DNA from: Halarchaeum rubridurum
GTDB taxonomy: Archaea; Halobacteriota; Halobacteria; Halobacteriales; Halobacteriaceae
Assembly (NCBI RefSeq): GCF_014647115.1
Contig: NZ_BMOO01000006.1
Location: 1-64,000 of the forward strand
Direction of reading: 5' to 3'
DNA: 64,000 nt
The first letter of the stretch is position 1; the number at the start of each line of letters is the position of its first letter. The position numbers were made by a program, and so were the translations under genes. Below the pieces are notes generated by a model. It made no database searches and was not told the origin of the DNA. It saw only the letters and a program-made list of their open reading frames with translations. Below, piece after piece: positions 25,331-33,533 of this stretch.

Positions 25331-25350
25331 TAGACGGAATATTCCGTCTA
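25331..25350. promoter_or_regulatory. perfect 20-bp palindrome, probable operator
   Basis: tagacggaatattccgtcta is a perfect dyad. It lies immediately upstream of the TATA-like gaatatttatcc (25317-25328, minus strand) of the HTH gene starting at 25292, and it contains the stop codon of the HicB-like gene. The position suits an autoregulatory site of the DUF7342-like protein. Confidence 0.7.
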
Positions 25351-25614
25351 CTTGAGGAAGTCCGGACGGTCGGTGTCGCGAGTCGTGGTCGCCTCGGGGT
25401 CGATCCCCAACTCGCGGAGCTCCGCATCGGTCGGTTCGTGACCGATCTCGCCCTTGTGGAGCGCGACTGCCTCATCGAGATTCTCGAGGGCGTCTACTCG
25501 TGACTTTCCTTGGGTCGTGACGCCGGTCTCGACGTCCGTCGCGATCCACCAATCGTCCTCCCGCCACAGCCGAATCTCCCCCGGACGCGGACTCTCCTTC
25601 GACGACCCAGCCAT
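25348..25614 (-). CDS. HicB-family antitoxin-like protein, orphan
   Basis: 88 residues. The HicB partial RNase-H-like fold is visible in REDDWWIATDVETGVTTQGK then SRVDALENLDEAVALH, the standard two-strand and helix pattern of this family. No HicA-type toxin (short, basic, with the GSH motif) is found on either side, so this is an orphan or an antitoxin for a distant partner. A 42-bp dyad lies 75 bp upstream. It ends inside the palindrome that precedes the DUF7342-like gene. Confidence 0.8.
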   Translation of the reverse strand: MAGSSKESPRPGEIRLWREDDWWIATDVETGVTTQGKSRVDALENLDEAVALHKGEIGHEPTDAELRELGIDPEATTTRDTDRPDFLK

Positions 25615-25688
25615 TATCGTCCAATTCGGCCGCTAGCCGGTAAGTATCCGATGCTGCCGTCAACCCGTTGTGTGGAGCGGGACCGGTT

Positions 25689-25730
25689 TTAACCAACACT
25701 CGGGGGTACTCCCGGCTCAGTGTTGGTTAA
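25689..25730. repeat. 42-bp dyad, copy 5
   Basis: Perfect arms ttaaccaaca (25689-25698) and tgttggttaa (25721-25730), 22-bp spacer, upstream of the HicB-like gene. Confidence 0.88.
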
Positions 25731-25957
25731 GCGAAGCAGCCCCCCATTGTTTCCGGAGTAGAGTCCAGTGACTGCCGTGGCCAGCCAGTCCCACACACCA
25801 CTTTTCACGAGTGTTTGTGAGTAAATAGCATAGTAATGGCTGGTAGGGAGACACCACTTTGCATCTGTTAGGACGCCCAGGATGACGACTGCAATCACAG
25901 AGAGTGACTCTGGGGTCTCGTCCCCGGTGATAATCGTATCACCGTCCCCGCCGCCAT

Positions 25958-26040
25958 GTTATGAAACGGTGGGGATGGTTCCCAGAAGAGCAGGGGGAAT
26001 CGCTAGGCATGGCTGAAATTGCTGAAACGGTGGGGGTGTT
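25958..26040 (+). repeat. origin 2 repeats (family a) behind the second orc1/cdc6
   Basis: Two copies: gttatgaaacggtggggatg at 25958-25977 and gctgaaacggtgggggtgtt at 26021-26040. They share tgaaacggtgggg with the tgaaatggtggtgggg repeats on the far side of the initiator gene. The rest of the 25731-26081 gap holds no gene I can support. Confidence 0.6.
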
Positions 26041-26081
26041 GGCCGAGTGAATAGGGTGTTGAAAGTTGCCCGGCGACAAGA

Positions 26082-27407
26082 CTACGTATTCGGTTGATCA
26101 GCACCGATATGCTCGAAATCAATATCTGCGAATCGAGCCGTGTTCTTGAGAACTTCGACAGCGATCTCGGTGTCGACCTGAAGTTGATATTCCCATGCTG
26201 GCCCACCAATTGAGCCTGCAGTCACCTTTTCGCCATCGGCGATCCCTTGCATATCGAGTTCTCTGAGATGGTCTTTGAACCGCCGCTGGCCGAGTTTGTC
26301 GGCGTCAATTCGGGAGGCAATACGTTTGTACACGCCGTAGATTGGTTTGGCGCGGACAGGCGCATCGCCGGAGAGTTCTAGTGCAGTAAGGGCGGCAAGG
26401 GCAAGATGTGCTTGTGTCGTCATATCTCGCATTGCCTCAACGACGGCTTCGCGCTCGACGAGTTCTTGGGCTTCGCGTGCGTGGTCCGCGCTGACATGAT
26501 TATCGCCGTCTTTATCCGCCAGTTCACCAGCCTTGCGAAGGTATTTGATCGCCTGGCGAGCGTCTCCTGTGTCCTGTGCTGAAAGTGCGGCGATGAGTGG
26601 TATCACATCGTCAGTCAGGACGCTACTCCGGAACAGATATTCCTGGCCGGATTGGTCGATCTCCACCACAGTTCCGTCCGGCTCTCTATCGGCGTTGAGC
26701 TCGTTGACAGGGATGAGTTCCGTATCGCGGAACGCCTTTGCTGCGCGCCGGCGGAGAATCTGTTGGAGTTGTGTCGCATCATATGGTGAGAAGAGCACAG
26801 AATCGTCGTAGAGTGAGCTTTTCACTTTCGGGCTGAGATTATCGCGCCACTGTAGATCGTTACTGATGCCGATAATGCTGGGAAAGACGTGGTCCTCAAC
26901 GTAGTCTTGAGCCCGAGCTCGAGGGAGGCTATAGAGTATCCGATCATCGTCACCGAGTGTATCGATTTCGTCAAGCACGATGATGATCGTGCCACCGATG
27001 TCGTTCATCGCTTCGAACATCATATCCATCACGACATCGGTCGCGTAACCTGTGGGACGGCTATCGCCTGTGAGTGATTGGTAGATTCGGGAGGCGGCTT
27101 TATATGACGTTGAGAGATCGTGAGACTCACAGGAGACATACGCAGTCGTGAGATCGAGGTGATCTGATTCTTGTTCGGCGTGTGCTTGGAGTTCTGCGAG
27201 CTTCGCTTTCGCAGCAGCCGTTTTTCCCTGTCCGGCTTTCCCGTGGAGAAACACGTTGTTGGCTCCGACTCCTCGGGCTGCAGGAGCTAATGACATATGG
27301 AGATCTTCCATCTCATCGGATCGCTCAGGAAGCTCATCAGGGCGATATTCTTCCCGGAGAACTTCCTCTCGTTGGAAGATCGGCGAAGTATTCGAGAACC
27401 CAGTCAT
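26082..27407 (-). CDS. orc1/cdc6: Orc1/Cdc6-family replication initiator (origin 2)
   Basis: 441 residues. AAA+ Walker A LHGKAGQGKTAAAKA (about 53-67), Walker B IIIVLDEIDTLG (about 136-147) and a C-terminal winged helix (about 340-430). It is clearly divergent from the initiator at 13641. Repeats with the core tgaaatggtggtgggg lie on its 5' side (27504-28266) and related ones on its 3' side (25958-26040), whereas the cgcacacgggg repeats do not occur here. So each initiator appears to have its own binding-site family. Confidence 0.93.
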   Translation of the reverse strand: MTGFSNTSPIFQREEVLREEYRPDELPERSDEMEDLHMSLAPAARGVGANNVFLHGKAGQGKTAAAKAKLAELQAHAEQESDHLDLTTAYVSCESHDLSTSYKAASRIYQSLTGDSRPTGYATDVVMDMMFEAMNDIGGTIIIVLDEIDTLGDDDRILYSLPRARAQDYVEDHVFPSIIGISNDLQWRDNLSPKVKSSLYDDSVLFSPYDATQLQQILRRRAAKAFRDTELIPVNELNADREPDGTVVEIDQSGQEYLFRSSVLTDDVIPLIAALSAQDTGDARQAIKYLRKAGELADKDGDNHVSADHAREAQELVEREAVVEAMRDMTTQAHLALAALTALELSGDAPVRAKPIYGVYKRIASRIDADKLGQRRFKDHLRELDMQGIADGEKVTAGSIGGPAWEYQLQVDTEIAVEVLKNTARFADIDFEHIGADQPNT

Positions 27408-27503
27408 ATATGGAACCCACTGAGCGAGAATTCATAAAACCCCAGTTTCAGGAACGACAGAAATGTCCTCAATGGTGGGTGTATCCAAGAGCGTGAGGTA
27501 CAC

Positions 27504-27534
27504 CACACCCCCACCACCATTTCAGCAATTCCTG
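27504..27534 (-). repeat. origin 2 ORB-like repeat (family a), inverted
   Basis: Reverse complement reads ggaattgctgaaatggtggt then gggggtgtg. It pairs with the direct copy at 27803 across the AT-rich segment, the arrangement expected of an Orc-bound origin core. Confidence 0.7.
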
Positions 27535-27644
27535 CGTGGGATAGAGGGAGAGTTCTTTGAATGCAGGCAAACTTAGCGAACTGTCAAAATACGCACGGTG
27601 AGCCGTGGAACGTTCGAGTTAGCCGAGATAGGAATGAGGGGCTC

Positions 27645-27785
27645 TATTATATATTATAACGTTTTCGTCTAGTAATAGTAAGTATAGCAGTAACAGGCTG
27701 TTACCACGGATATAAACACTCCAATCACCCCTATTTGTTTTATTTATATACTACTACTCTTTTTGAGTCTCTTCCGATATTTTGC
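27645..27785. other. AT-rich candidate unwinding element of origin 2
   Basis: Includes attatatattataacgtttt and tttgttttatttatatacta. Flanked by the oppositely oriented family a repeats at 27504 and 27803. Role inferred from composition and placement. Confidence 0.55.
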
Positions 27786-27802
27786 TCCTCCTCCTAATTC
27801 GC

Positions 27803-27830
27803 GAGAATTGCTGAAATGGTGGTGGGGGTC
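27803..27830 (+). repeat. origin 2 ORB-like repeat (family a)
   Basis: gagaattgctgaaatggtgg then tgggggtc; the best match to the inverted copy at 27504. Confidence 0.7.
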
Positions 27831-28058
27831 TCGTAATTCCATAGCCACCTTATCCATAGTGGGTCGTAGTTGCCCCTGCAGCTATAGTAGTGGTTAGAAA
27901 CTTATAATGATAGCCGTAAAGCCGAGTGTATTCGCTGATCCTTGAAGATCTAGCGTGAGGGGGAAGTAGATATCCCCGGTGATCACTATAACTGGACCGC
28001 TGAAACAGTGCGGTTCCCTGTATCACTGTTTGAGGTCGCTCCCCCCTCGGCTTGAGGC

Positions 28059-28084
28059 GAAATTCGTGAAATAGTGGTGTCCCC
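28059..28084 (+). repeat. origin 2 ORB-like repeat (family a)
   Basis: cgaaattcgtgaaatagtgg then tgtcccc; one variant base in the core. Confidence 0.6.
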
Positions 28085-28240
28085 TTATCTTTCAAATTCG
28101 TCTCTTGCTCTTCTCTCGACTCGAATCTCGAGGCCGTGGTAGTAGCCCTCGCTGGAAAGCGTATATCTCACCGTCTCTCGAAGATCTGGGGAAAGACGTG
28201 AGGAGATTCTTTTGGGCTCCCCATAGCTACCCCCCTCGCT

Positions 28241-28266
28241 AAATTGATGAAATGGTGGTGGGTGTT
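28241..28266 (+). repeat. origin 2 ORB-like repeat (family a)
   Basis: aaattgatgaaatggtggtg then ggtgtt; direct orientation. Confidence 0.65.
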
Positions 28267-28412
28267 CTCCCTAGACCGACGCCTACTTCGTATAACAACC
28301 AGACCACGTCAGCCAACCAGCAAACCGCTAGTGGTCTGCGGATACTGTTTGTCCCGCCTCCTCTTAGTCGCTTTCCACGTATTAGGATGTTTCTCACCGT
28401 TCTCCGGCTCTT

Positions 28413-28436
28413 ACTCGTGCAATCTGGGGGGTCCGC
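28413..28436 (+). repeat. origin 2 repeat, family b
   Basis: actcgtgcaatctggggggt then cc. Shares ctcgtgcaatctgggg with the copy at 28811. Confidence 0.55.
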
Positions 28437-28810
28437 TGTCGCCGCGAAAGACAACGAGTGCTCGCCGAGCAATCAACTAGCAGGCGGCAACACAAAACAC
28501 GACTGCGATGACACCATCACCGAAGCATACGTTGCGGCAATTCGTGACCACGTCAATCGCGGCCAGCTCCGGAATCGGATTCATGACTAGCCGACTCATG
28601 CCTGCCTGGTGCTTGCAGGTGTCGCTCACGCAATCGAATCAACCCCAGCCTAACACTCGAAACGACCTCTGTCTCCCCCATCTCGGAATATAGCGATATA
28701 CACGCTCTTTGACCGCTAAGAACGCCGTCTATGGAATACAGAGGGGTCGTTTCGAGTGCTTCAGGGGACGGTCTCTCTAGTTCTGTGGCGACAGTCGCTC
28801 GGTCGCTAAC

Positions 28811-28832
28811 TCGTGCAATCTGGGGTCCCCTA
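28811..28832 (+). repeat. origin 2 repeat, family b
   Basis: ctcgtgcaatctggggtccc; direct orientation, about 400 bp from the preceding copy. Confidence 0.55.
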
Positions 28833-28921
28833 CTTATCCATAGCGCGCCGTCGATCCCTGTCTCAGAGATCGCCCCGCGAAGCGTACGTTGAGACACGTC
28901 GACTGAGACTCGCGGATTTTT

Positions 28922-28990
28922 GCACTGGAAATTCTACTCCCCACTGGAAACACCACCCGGGGGTAGTGGCACTGGAACCACCACTCTTGC
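28922..28990 (+). repeat. triple cactggaa repeat
   Basis: cactggaaa at 28922, cactggaaac at 28941 and cactggaacc at 28969, the middle one followed by accacccggggg. This resembles the tggaaac...ggggg layout of chromosomal haloarchaeal ORBs as I recall it; similarity not tested. Confidence 0.45.
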
Positions 28991-28997
28991 TCCCAGC

Positions 28998-29039
28998 TTA
29001 ACCAACACTCCGCGCATTACTGCTCGTACTGTTGGTTAA
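28998..29039. repeat. 42-bp dyad, copy 6
   Basis: Perfect arms ttaaccaaca (28998-29007) and tgttggttaa (29030-29039), 22-bp spacer. It lies inside origin region 2, not next to any supported gene. Confidence 0.88.
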
Positions 29040-29157
29040 CGCGATGGCGCGCTCTCACAGATTCGTTGTATCCGCCAGATTGGGTGCTCCACTGACCGGC
29101 AGCAGTCCTCCCCAGTCGTCGACGTGACCTTCTCGCAGAGACTCACGAAATACGAGG

Positions 29158-29186
29158 GTGGCACCCCCCAGATTTCATGAGTCTCT
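29158..29186 (-). repeat. origin 2 repeat, family b, inverted
   Basis: Reverse complement contains ctcatgaaatctggggggtg. It faces the direct copy at 29391 about 230 bp away. Confidence 0.55.
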
Positions 29187-29390
29187 CTTGCCCTTCGGAC
29201 GGGCTTTGAGGGGCTACAGCCCCATCTCCGGTTGGTTGTGGTGTCGATAACTGTTTCCGACGAGTAGTTGCTCCAGTCTGCGAGTGGTGAAAGCTCCGGA
29301 AACGGTGGAGGGGATGGACCCGTGCTTCGGCACCCAACTCTGTGAACTCGTCCCATATTATGCGGACACGGTGGGGTGTGTATCCTTGAC

Positions 29391-29419
29391 TTCTCATGAA
29401 ATGTGGGGGGTCCCCCTAC
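29391..29419 (+). repeat. origin 2 repeat, family b
   Basis: ctcatgaaatgtggggggtc then cccct; one substitution relative to the inverted copy at 29158. Confidence 0.55.
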
Positions 29420-30719
29420 TGCAATCCCCGTGATATGACGTGAATCCCGCATTAGCACTCCCTTCGTGGAACATCCCCTCAAGAGTCCTGCGTACGGCGC
29501 CGTCGTTCGCGACGACCCTGCACATCGCGGCGCCCGTTGACGACTTTCAGCACGTCGAACCTCCATGAACCCTCGCCGTTGATTGATTCACCCTTGTATC
29601 AGCATCTGCCCAGCGAGCAGCTTGGCTCAGCCCCACTCTGAAACGGGGGGTAGATAGCGATCAGTGCTTGGGGAGCGGTGCGGGCTCGAAGTCGAAGTCC
29701 GTCCGATTAGCGGGTGCGTCCTCAGGAATCTCCTTGTGGTTGAGGAGGGCGTCTGGGTATGCATCGTAGGCGAGTCCAATGAGGAGGGCTTCGACCTCCG
29801 CAAGGTAGGCTGGATAGCCGTATGGTCCGGGATACTCGGCTGGATCCCACGCGCGCACCCAGAGGTAGAGTTCGTCTGTGAGCTGGTGGGTGCCGTCTTC
29901 GACGAGTTCGCTCGCCCAGCTCAGCTTCTTCGATGCCTCCCCGAACACTGTCTCCGAGAGCTCACCAACGTGCCAGTAACTTCCGTCTCCCCAGCGGGCG
30001 AAACTCCGCGTCCCGTCGCGATTCTGCGCGATCTCCTCGAAGTTCGCGCTCACCTCGTTCTTCTTCCCGTACGCTTCCGCCTTCCCGATATATCGCGGCA
30101 CGATATCACCCGGATCGGGGTCGTCTTCGTCGGCGAGCTGGTAGAGTACATAGAGGAGGCCGTTCGGGCCGTCGGTCACTCCATCCTCGTCGACGCATTT
30201 CCGCCCCTCGCTGCGGATTCGGTCGTCGATTTCGGCCGTCCGCTCGAACACCGTCGAGGATCCGATCTCGGTCAACGACACCGTCAAGTCCGCGTCCGTC
30301 TCGAACAGTGGGATCGGATCCGCCAGCGATTCGTCCTGCAGCTCCGCGTGAATCGTCTCCCTGACCCAGGCCTCCCAGAGGTCAGCCTTCGTCTCCCCAT
30401 CGCGGTCACGCGTCGGCGGTTCCCCGGCCAGCATCGCTTCCTCGCTATGATCGTCCGTGTCGAACGCAACCCATTCCGGCCCAAGCGCGCCCATGCGTTG
30501 TGCGACGCGATTCGGGACGAAATCCCGATTCGCCAAGACACGATCGAACCCCGGATACGAGTGCGCGAGCCCCACCAGTTTCCCCTCGAGCTCGTGGCGA
30601 TACGTCGGATAGCCATACGGGCCCGTTTCGATGTCGTCGACGTCGACGACCCACGCGCAGAGTGGCGCCGTCGACTGCTCGTAGACGGTGGCGATATGGT
30701 CGTACTCATTCGTCTTTAG

Positions 30720-32263
30720 CTAAGACTCACACCTCGGTTGTGTAGCGGTAGCGAGCGTCTCCTGTAAGACCGGTCGTTGCTGGTGAATCTTCTGAGCATC
30801 CTCGATCAGCCGCTCCAGCAACGGCGGTGGTGAGTAACCGAGATACTCACCGAGTTCGTGGAGGATGAGCTGGGCGTGCGACCGGAAGGTCGCCGCCCAG
30901 CGTTCTGGCGGAAACACGATCTCGTCATCAGCCTGCTCGGTCACCAGATCCAACAGCTCACGACTCACCAGCAGCGACAGCAACGCCGCATACAGCAGAA
31001 TTCTCACGATATCCGGGTCGCTTGTGTCGAACTCGTCCAACTCGTACTGCGTCTTCAGTTCACGAAACAGCGTTTCTACCTCCCACCGACACCGATACAG
31101 CGTTGCTAAATCCTCCGGGAAGAACTCCTCTCGCGATAGATTCGTGATATACAGATGGTAGTCGTCGGCGTCCTCGTCACGGACGCCGACGACGCGGAAC
31201 CGCTTCGTGTCCAGCGACCGCGTTCCTTCGTACTGGCCTCGCTTGAACTCCGCTTCGACCTCAACGTCGATGTACTTCCGAGAGAGATCATCGACCACAT
31301 CGTGGATCTGCTTGCCCTCTAACAGCGTGTCATAGAACTCTTCACATGGTATAGTCATATTCATTATCTTTTTAAAGAGTAACAACCGTAAAAGAGCGTG
31401 CACTAGGTGCACGACGCTTAGGATCATTCAAATATGAGTGTTTTATTCTCGTATAGTGACTCTTCTTGCTTCGTTGGCGTTATTCGACGTAGCGACCGTG
31501 ATTTCTATGAAGCCGCAGACAGCAGGCTTGGAGTCGGTAACGCTGAATCCGTCGATAGCCATGAGAACAGTTCTATGACACCCTCCTCTAAGGGAATGGC
31601 GCGCCCGCGCCATTCCCGTAATTCCTCCGTTATCACCGGATTCGCGTTCTGCTTCAGCCGACTCACGAAGTAGCCGTCGTTCTCGTCGATTAACGCGAAC
31701 CGGCGGTACTTGAAGTACGCTAGATCGAACAGAACGAGCCGTCCTTGGAGCCACGAGCCCGTTTTGAACAGCGTGCTGTCGTGCGCTTTTTCGTCGGTCA
31801 CGTCGAGTCGTTCAATCGTCTGCTCGGTGGCGTTGTGGAGCAGGTGGAGCTTCGCTCCAGCCTGCTCCTCGTGACGGGCTTGGAACTCATCAGAGAGGAA
31901 TTCGTGCAACCGCAACACCGTTCCATCAGCGATCATCACGTCTCTGAATCGGTCGATATCAGCGTCAACAGCGTTGGGAACAGCGACCTCGTCGAGACCA
32001 CGCTCGACGAGGTCGCGGAGATACTCTGCCAACGTCGGCGTCAACCGCTGATGGAATCCACCGGGAGAGATCGTTTCATCAGCTGTGGAGTTGTAGCAGC
32101 GTCTGAACCCGGCGAGTGTTCGGCTCTCGCCTGCGGCGAAGCCGAACACGAGCGCCCACACGAGGACGGGAATCTGAAGCTTGCCCTCTCGCTCGACCAC
32201 GCCGAGTTCCTCGGCGTGCTCTTCGAGGAACTCGGAGGGAAAGAGAGTAGTGAGCCGACGCAT
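30720..32263 (-). pseudogene. ISH8-type transposase interrupted by a MITE
   Basis: The N-terminal part from the ATG at 32263 (MRRLTTLFPSEFLEEHAEEL) holds the DDE elements MIADGTVLRLHEFL and LFDLAYFKYRRFALI. The C-terminal part holds CRWEVETLFRELKTQYELDE, the YREK-like Glu region. Removing 31323-31584 and one 7-bp duplicate restores a continuous frame through RAIPLEGKQIHD, giving 424 residues. As it stands the protein is truncated after IPLEEG, so the IS cannot move by itself. Its stop codon lies within the terminal repeat. Confidence 0.88.
31323..31584. mobile_element. 262-bp MITE inside the transposase
   Basis: Inverted ends cagcgtgtcatagaact and (reverse complement of right) agggtgtcatagaactg, flanked by cctctaa on both sides (31316-31322 and 31585-31591), a 7-bp duplication. 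It carries no transposase but has an internal hairpin gtgcactaggtgcac near 31400. The 7-bp duplication suggests an ISH11/IS5-type source, which is inference. It is the innermost layer of a two-step nested insertion. Confidence 0.8.
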
Positions 32264-32798
32264 AATTCCCGATGAGGAGGCTCTGTTGGACACAGCTACG
32301 CCTCCTCATTCCTCCCGAAAAGTAGCCTCGATAAGTCGCTGCTATCACGCGGTTTCTGGCTTAGCTAAAGACGGATGTGGTCGTACTTCCCGTAGCTCCC
32401 CCAGGAGCCATCATCCTCCCAGTCACCGATCGGCACCGCATCACGGAGCCGCCGGAAATGCTCAAGCAGCCGACTCGCAACGCTTCCCGTTTCGCCGATA
32501 TAGACCGGGCGAATCGACTGTGGGCCATCAACCGGCTCTTCGAGCAGATAGAGCAGGTAGAGATAGTCCCCAGATCCCCGGCCGAGGCGATATGCATCGT
32601 ATGCCTCAGTCATCTCGAGTTCCGGCCCGGAGGCGTCGATCATCCGGACGGGATCCGGCGTCTCCACGTCGCGAATATCCGAGAGCACCGTCGCCTCAAC
32701 CCACGCCTCCCAGACATCCGCCTTCGTTCGCTCCATCACTATGCTTCAAGTATCGGCCTCAGACATACAAAAACACTCGGCACAACCGGCAATCGAAA

Positions 32799-33431
32799 CT
32801 ACTGCAGCACGACGTGGACATCAGCGTCGGCACTCCACTCACGGAACATCCGTTCGAGATACGCGAGCGCTTCCTCGTCACTCGCGAAGACGCCCCGATC
32901 GAGGAAGTCCCCGACGATGGCTTTCAGTGTGTCGAACTCCCCACGCACGTACTCGTCGTTAGTGGGGTCGCCGTCGCGCCAGGTGACCGTGCGCAGTGCG
33001 CCATGGCCGACGGTTGGCGCACGGCGCGCCGTCGTCGCGACGTCCTCCAACCCGAACCAGAACACCCGATACGCCCTCACCCGCAACTGCCAGTCGTCAC
33101 AGCGCACGACGTAGAACGCCTCGTGAGCGAGGTAGTCGACGTACTCTTGGCGGATCTTCCGAAGGCTGAGGCCAACAGCACACGGCTCAACCCCGACTCG
33201 TGTCGGTATCTGACTCTCCTCGCACCCCGATGTCGGAATCTCGCCATCTGCGGCGGTTCGTAAGCACTCATAGATGTGTTTCGTCCACTCGTTCCCGCTC
33301 GTGTACGCCCCGAATGGCGTCTCCAGCGTGAGCAGCTGCTTCAACTGGAGGTTTTTCGCCCCGCGATGCGAGTAGTGGAGGTTGTACTGTCCGTCTGATC
33401 GTTCGTAGGCAACGAGAGCGCGATGACCCAT
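32799..33431 (-). CDS. DUF6735-like haloarchaeal protein
   Basis: 210 residues. The N-terminus MGHRALVAYERSDGQYNLHY then SHRGAKNLQL is diagnostic of this haloarchaeal plasmid family (recalled as DUF6735). A middle region with EYVDYLAHEAFYVVRCDDWQ and YRVFWFGLEDV and a helical C-terminus (EALAYLERMFREW) complete a protein of normal length. Function is unknown. It is preceded by gacaaac hairpin copy 7, and a decayed duplicate of its 5' end lies at about 33960-34090. Confidence 0.75.
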   Translation of the reverse strand: MGHRALVAYERSDGQYNLHYSHRGAKNLQLKQLLTLETPFGAYTSGNEWTKHIYECLRTAADGEIPTSGCEESQIPTRVGVEPCAVGLSLRKIRQEYVDYLAHEAFYVVRCDDWQLRVRAYRVFWFGLEDVATTARRAPTVGHGALRTVTWRDGDPTNDEYVRGEFDTLKAIVGDFLDRGVFASDEEALAYLERMFREWSADADVHVVLQ

Positions 33432-33455
33432 ACTGACTCCGCGCGACGCCTTTCA

Positions 33456-33488
33456 GGACGCCCCGCACCCTTACAGGGGCGACAAAAC
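33456..33488 (-). promoter_or_regulatory. gacaaac hairpin element, copy 7
   Basis: Plus-strand ggacgccccgcacccttaca then ggggcgacaaaac, 25 bp upstream of the DUF6735-like start at 33431. Confidence 0.65.
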
Positions 33489-33533
33489 TACAGACGATCG
33501 ACAGAGTGGGGACTACTCTGCGTTTCGTTCCCG

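Larger units (their letters stand above)
27408..29660. other. replication origin region 2, non-coding
   Basis: About 2.2 kb without a convincing gene. It contains tgaaat(g/a)gtggtg repeats (27504-27534 inverted; 27803, 28059, 28241 direct), an AT-rich stretch at about 27645-27785 between the first inverted and first direct copy, a second repeat family ctc(a/g)tg(a/c)aatctggggg (28413, 28811, 29158 inverted, 29391), a triple cactggaa repeat (28922-28990) and one 42-bp dyad. Frames such as 28252-28590, 28553-28897 and 29036-29566 lack recognisable protein character. Confidence 0.65.
30707..32377 (-). mobile_element. ISH8-type (IS4 family) insertion sequence, 1671 bp
   Basis: Ends cattcgtctttagctaag (left) and, reverse-complemented right end, catccgtctttagctaag. 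Perfect 10-bp target duplication tggtcgtact at 30697-30706 and 32378-32387. Encodes one minus-strand transposase, itself interrupted by a MITE. The terminal repeat matches the MITE in origin 1 (13135-13357). Confidence 0.9.
29661..32739 (-). pseudogene. tandem GIY-YIG-like protein, split by an IS
   Basis: Two in-frame halves (32739 down to the IS, and 30704 down to 29661) rejoin exactly when the IS at 30707-32377 and one 10-bp duplicate are removed, giving 465 residues. Each half has a GIY-YIG-like core: YLYLLYLLEEP...VYIGETGSVASRLLEHF in the first, and LLYVLYQLADE...RYIGKAEAYGKKN in the second, so the domain is duplicated. Both halves also share a KADVWEAWV/KADLWEAWV segment and a PYGYPxYxxELEG region. 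Intact, it would be a probable nuclease or nucleic-acid-binding protein of the plasmid. The catalytic status is uncertain, and the gene is now disrupted. Confidence 0.75.

Noticed and set aside
25689-25898. Minus-strand 69-codon frame (MIAVVILGVLTDAKW)
   Set aside because: It runs through the 42-bp dyad and lacks a recognisable motif; a small membrane protein cannot be excluded.
28252-28590. Plus-strand 112-codon frame in origin 2
   Set aside because: Starts inside an ORB-like repeat and overlaps the family b repeat; composition is not protein-like.
15652-29039. The ttaaccaaca dyads as MITE ends
   Set aside because: Only about 42 bp in total with a fixed spacer and no target duplications, so a protein-binding site is more likely than a transposon.
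29036-29566. Minus-strand 176-codon frame
   Set aside because: Covers family b repeats and has unusual Ser/Pro/Arg-rich composition; no motif.
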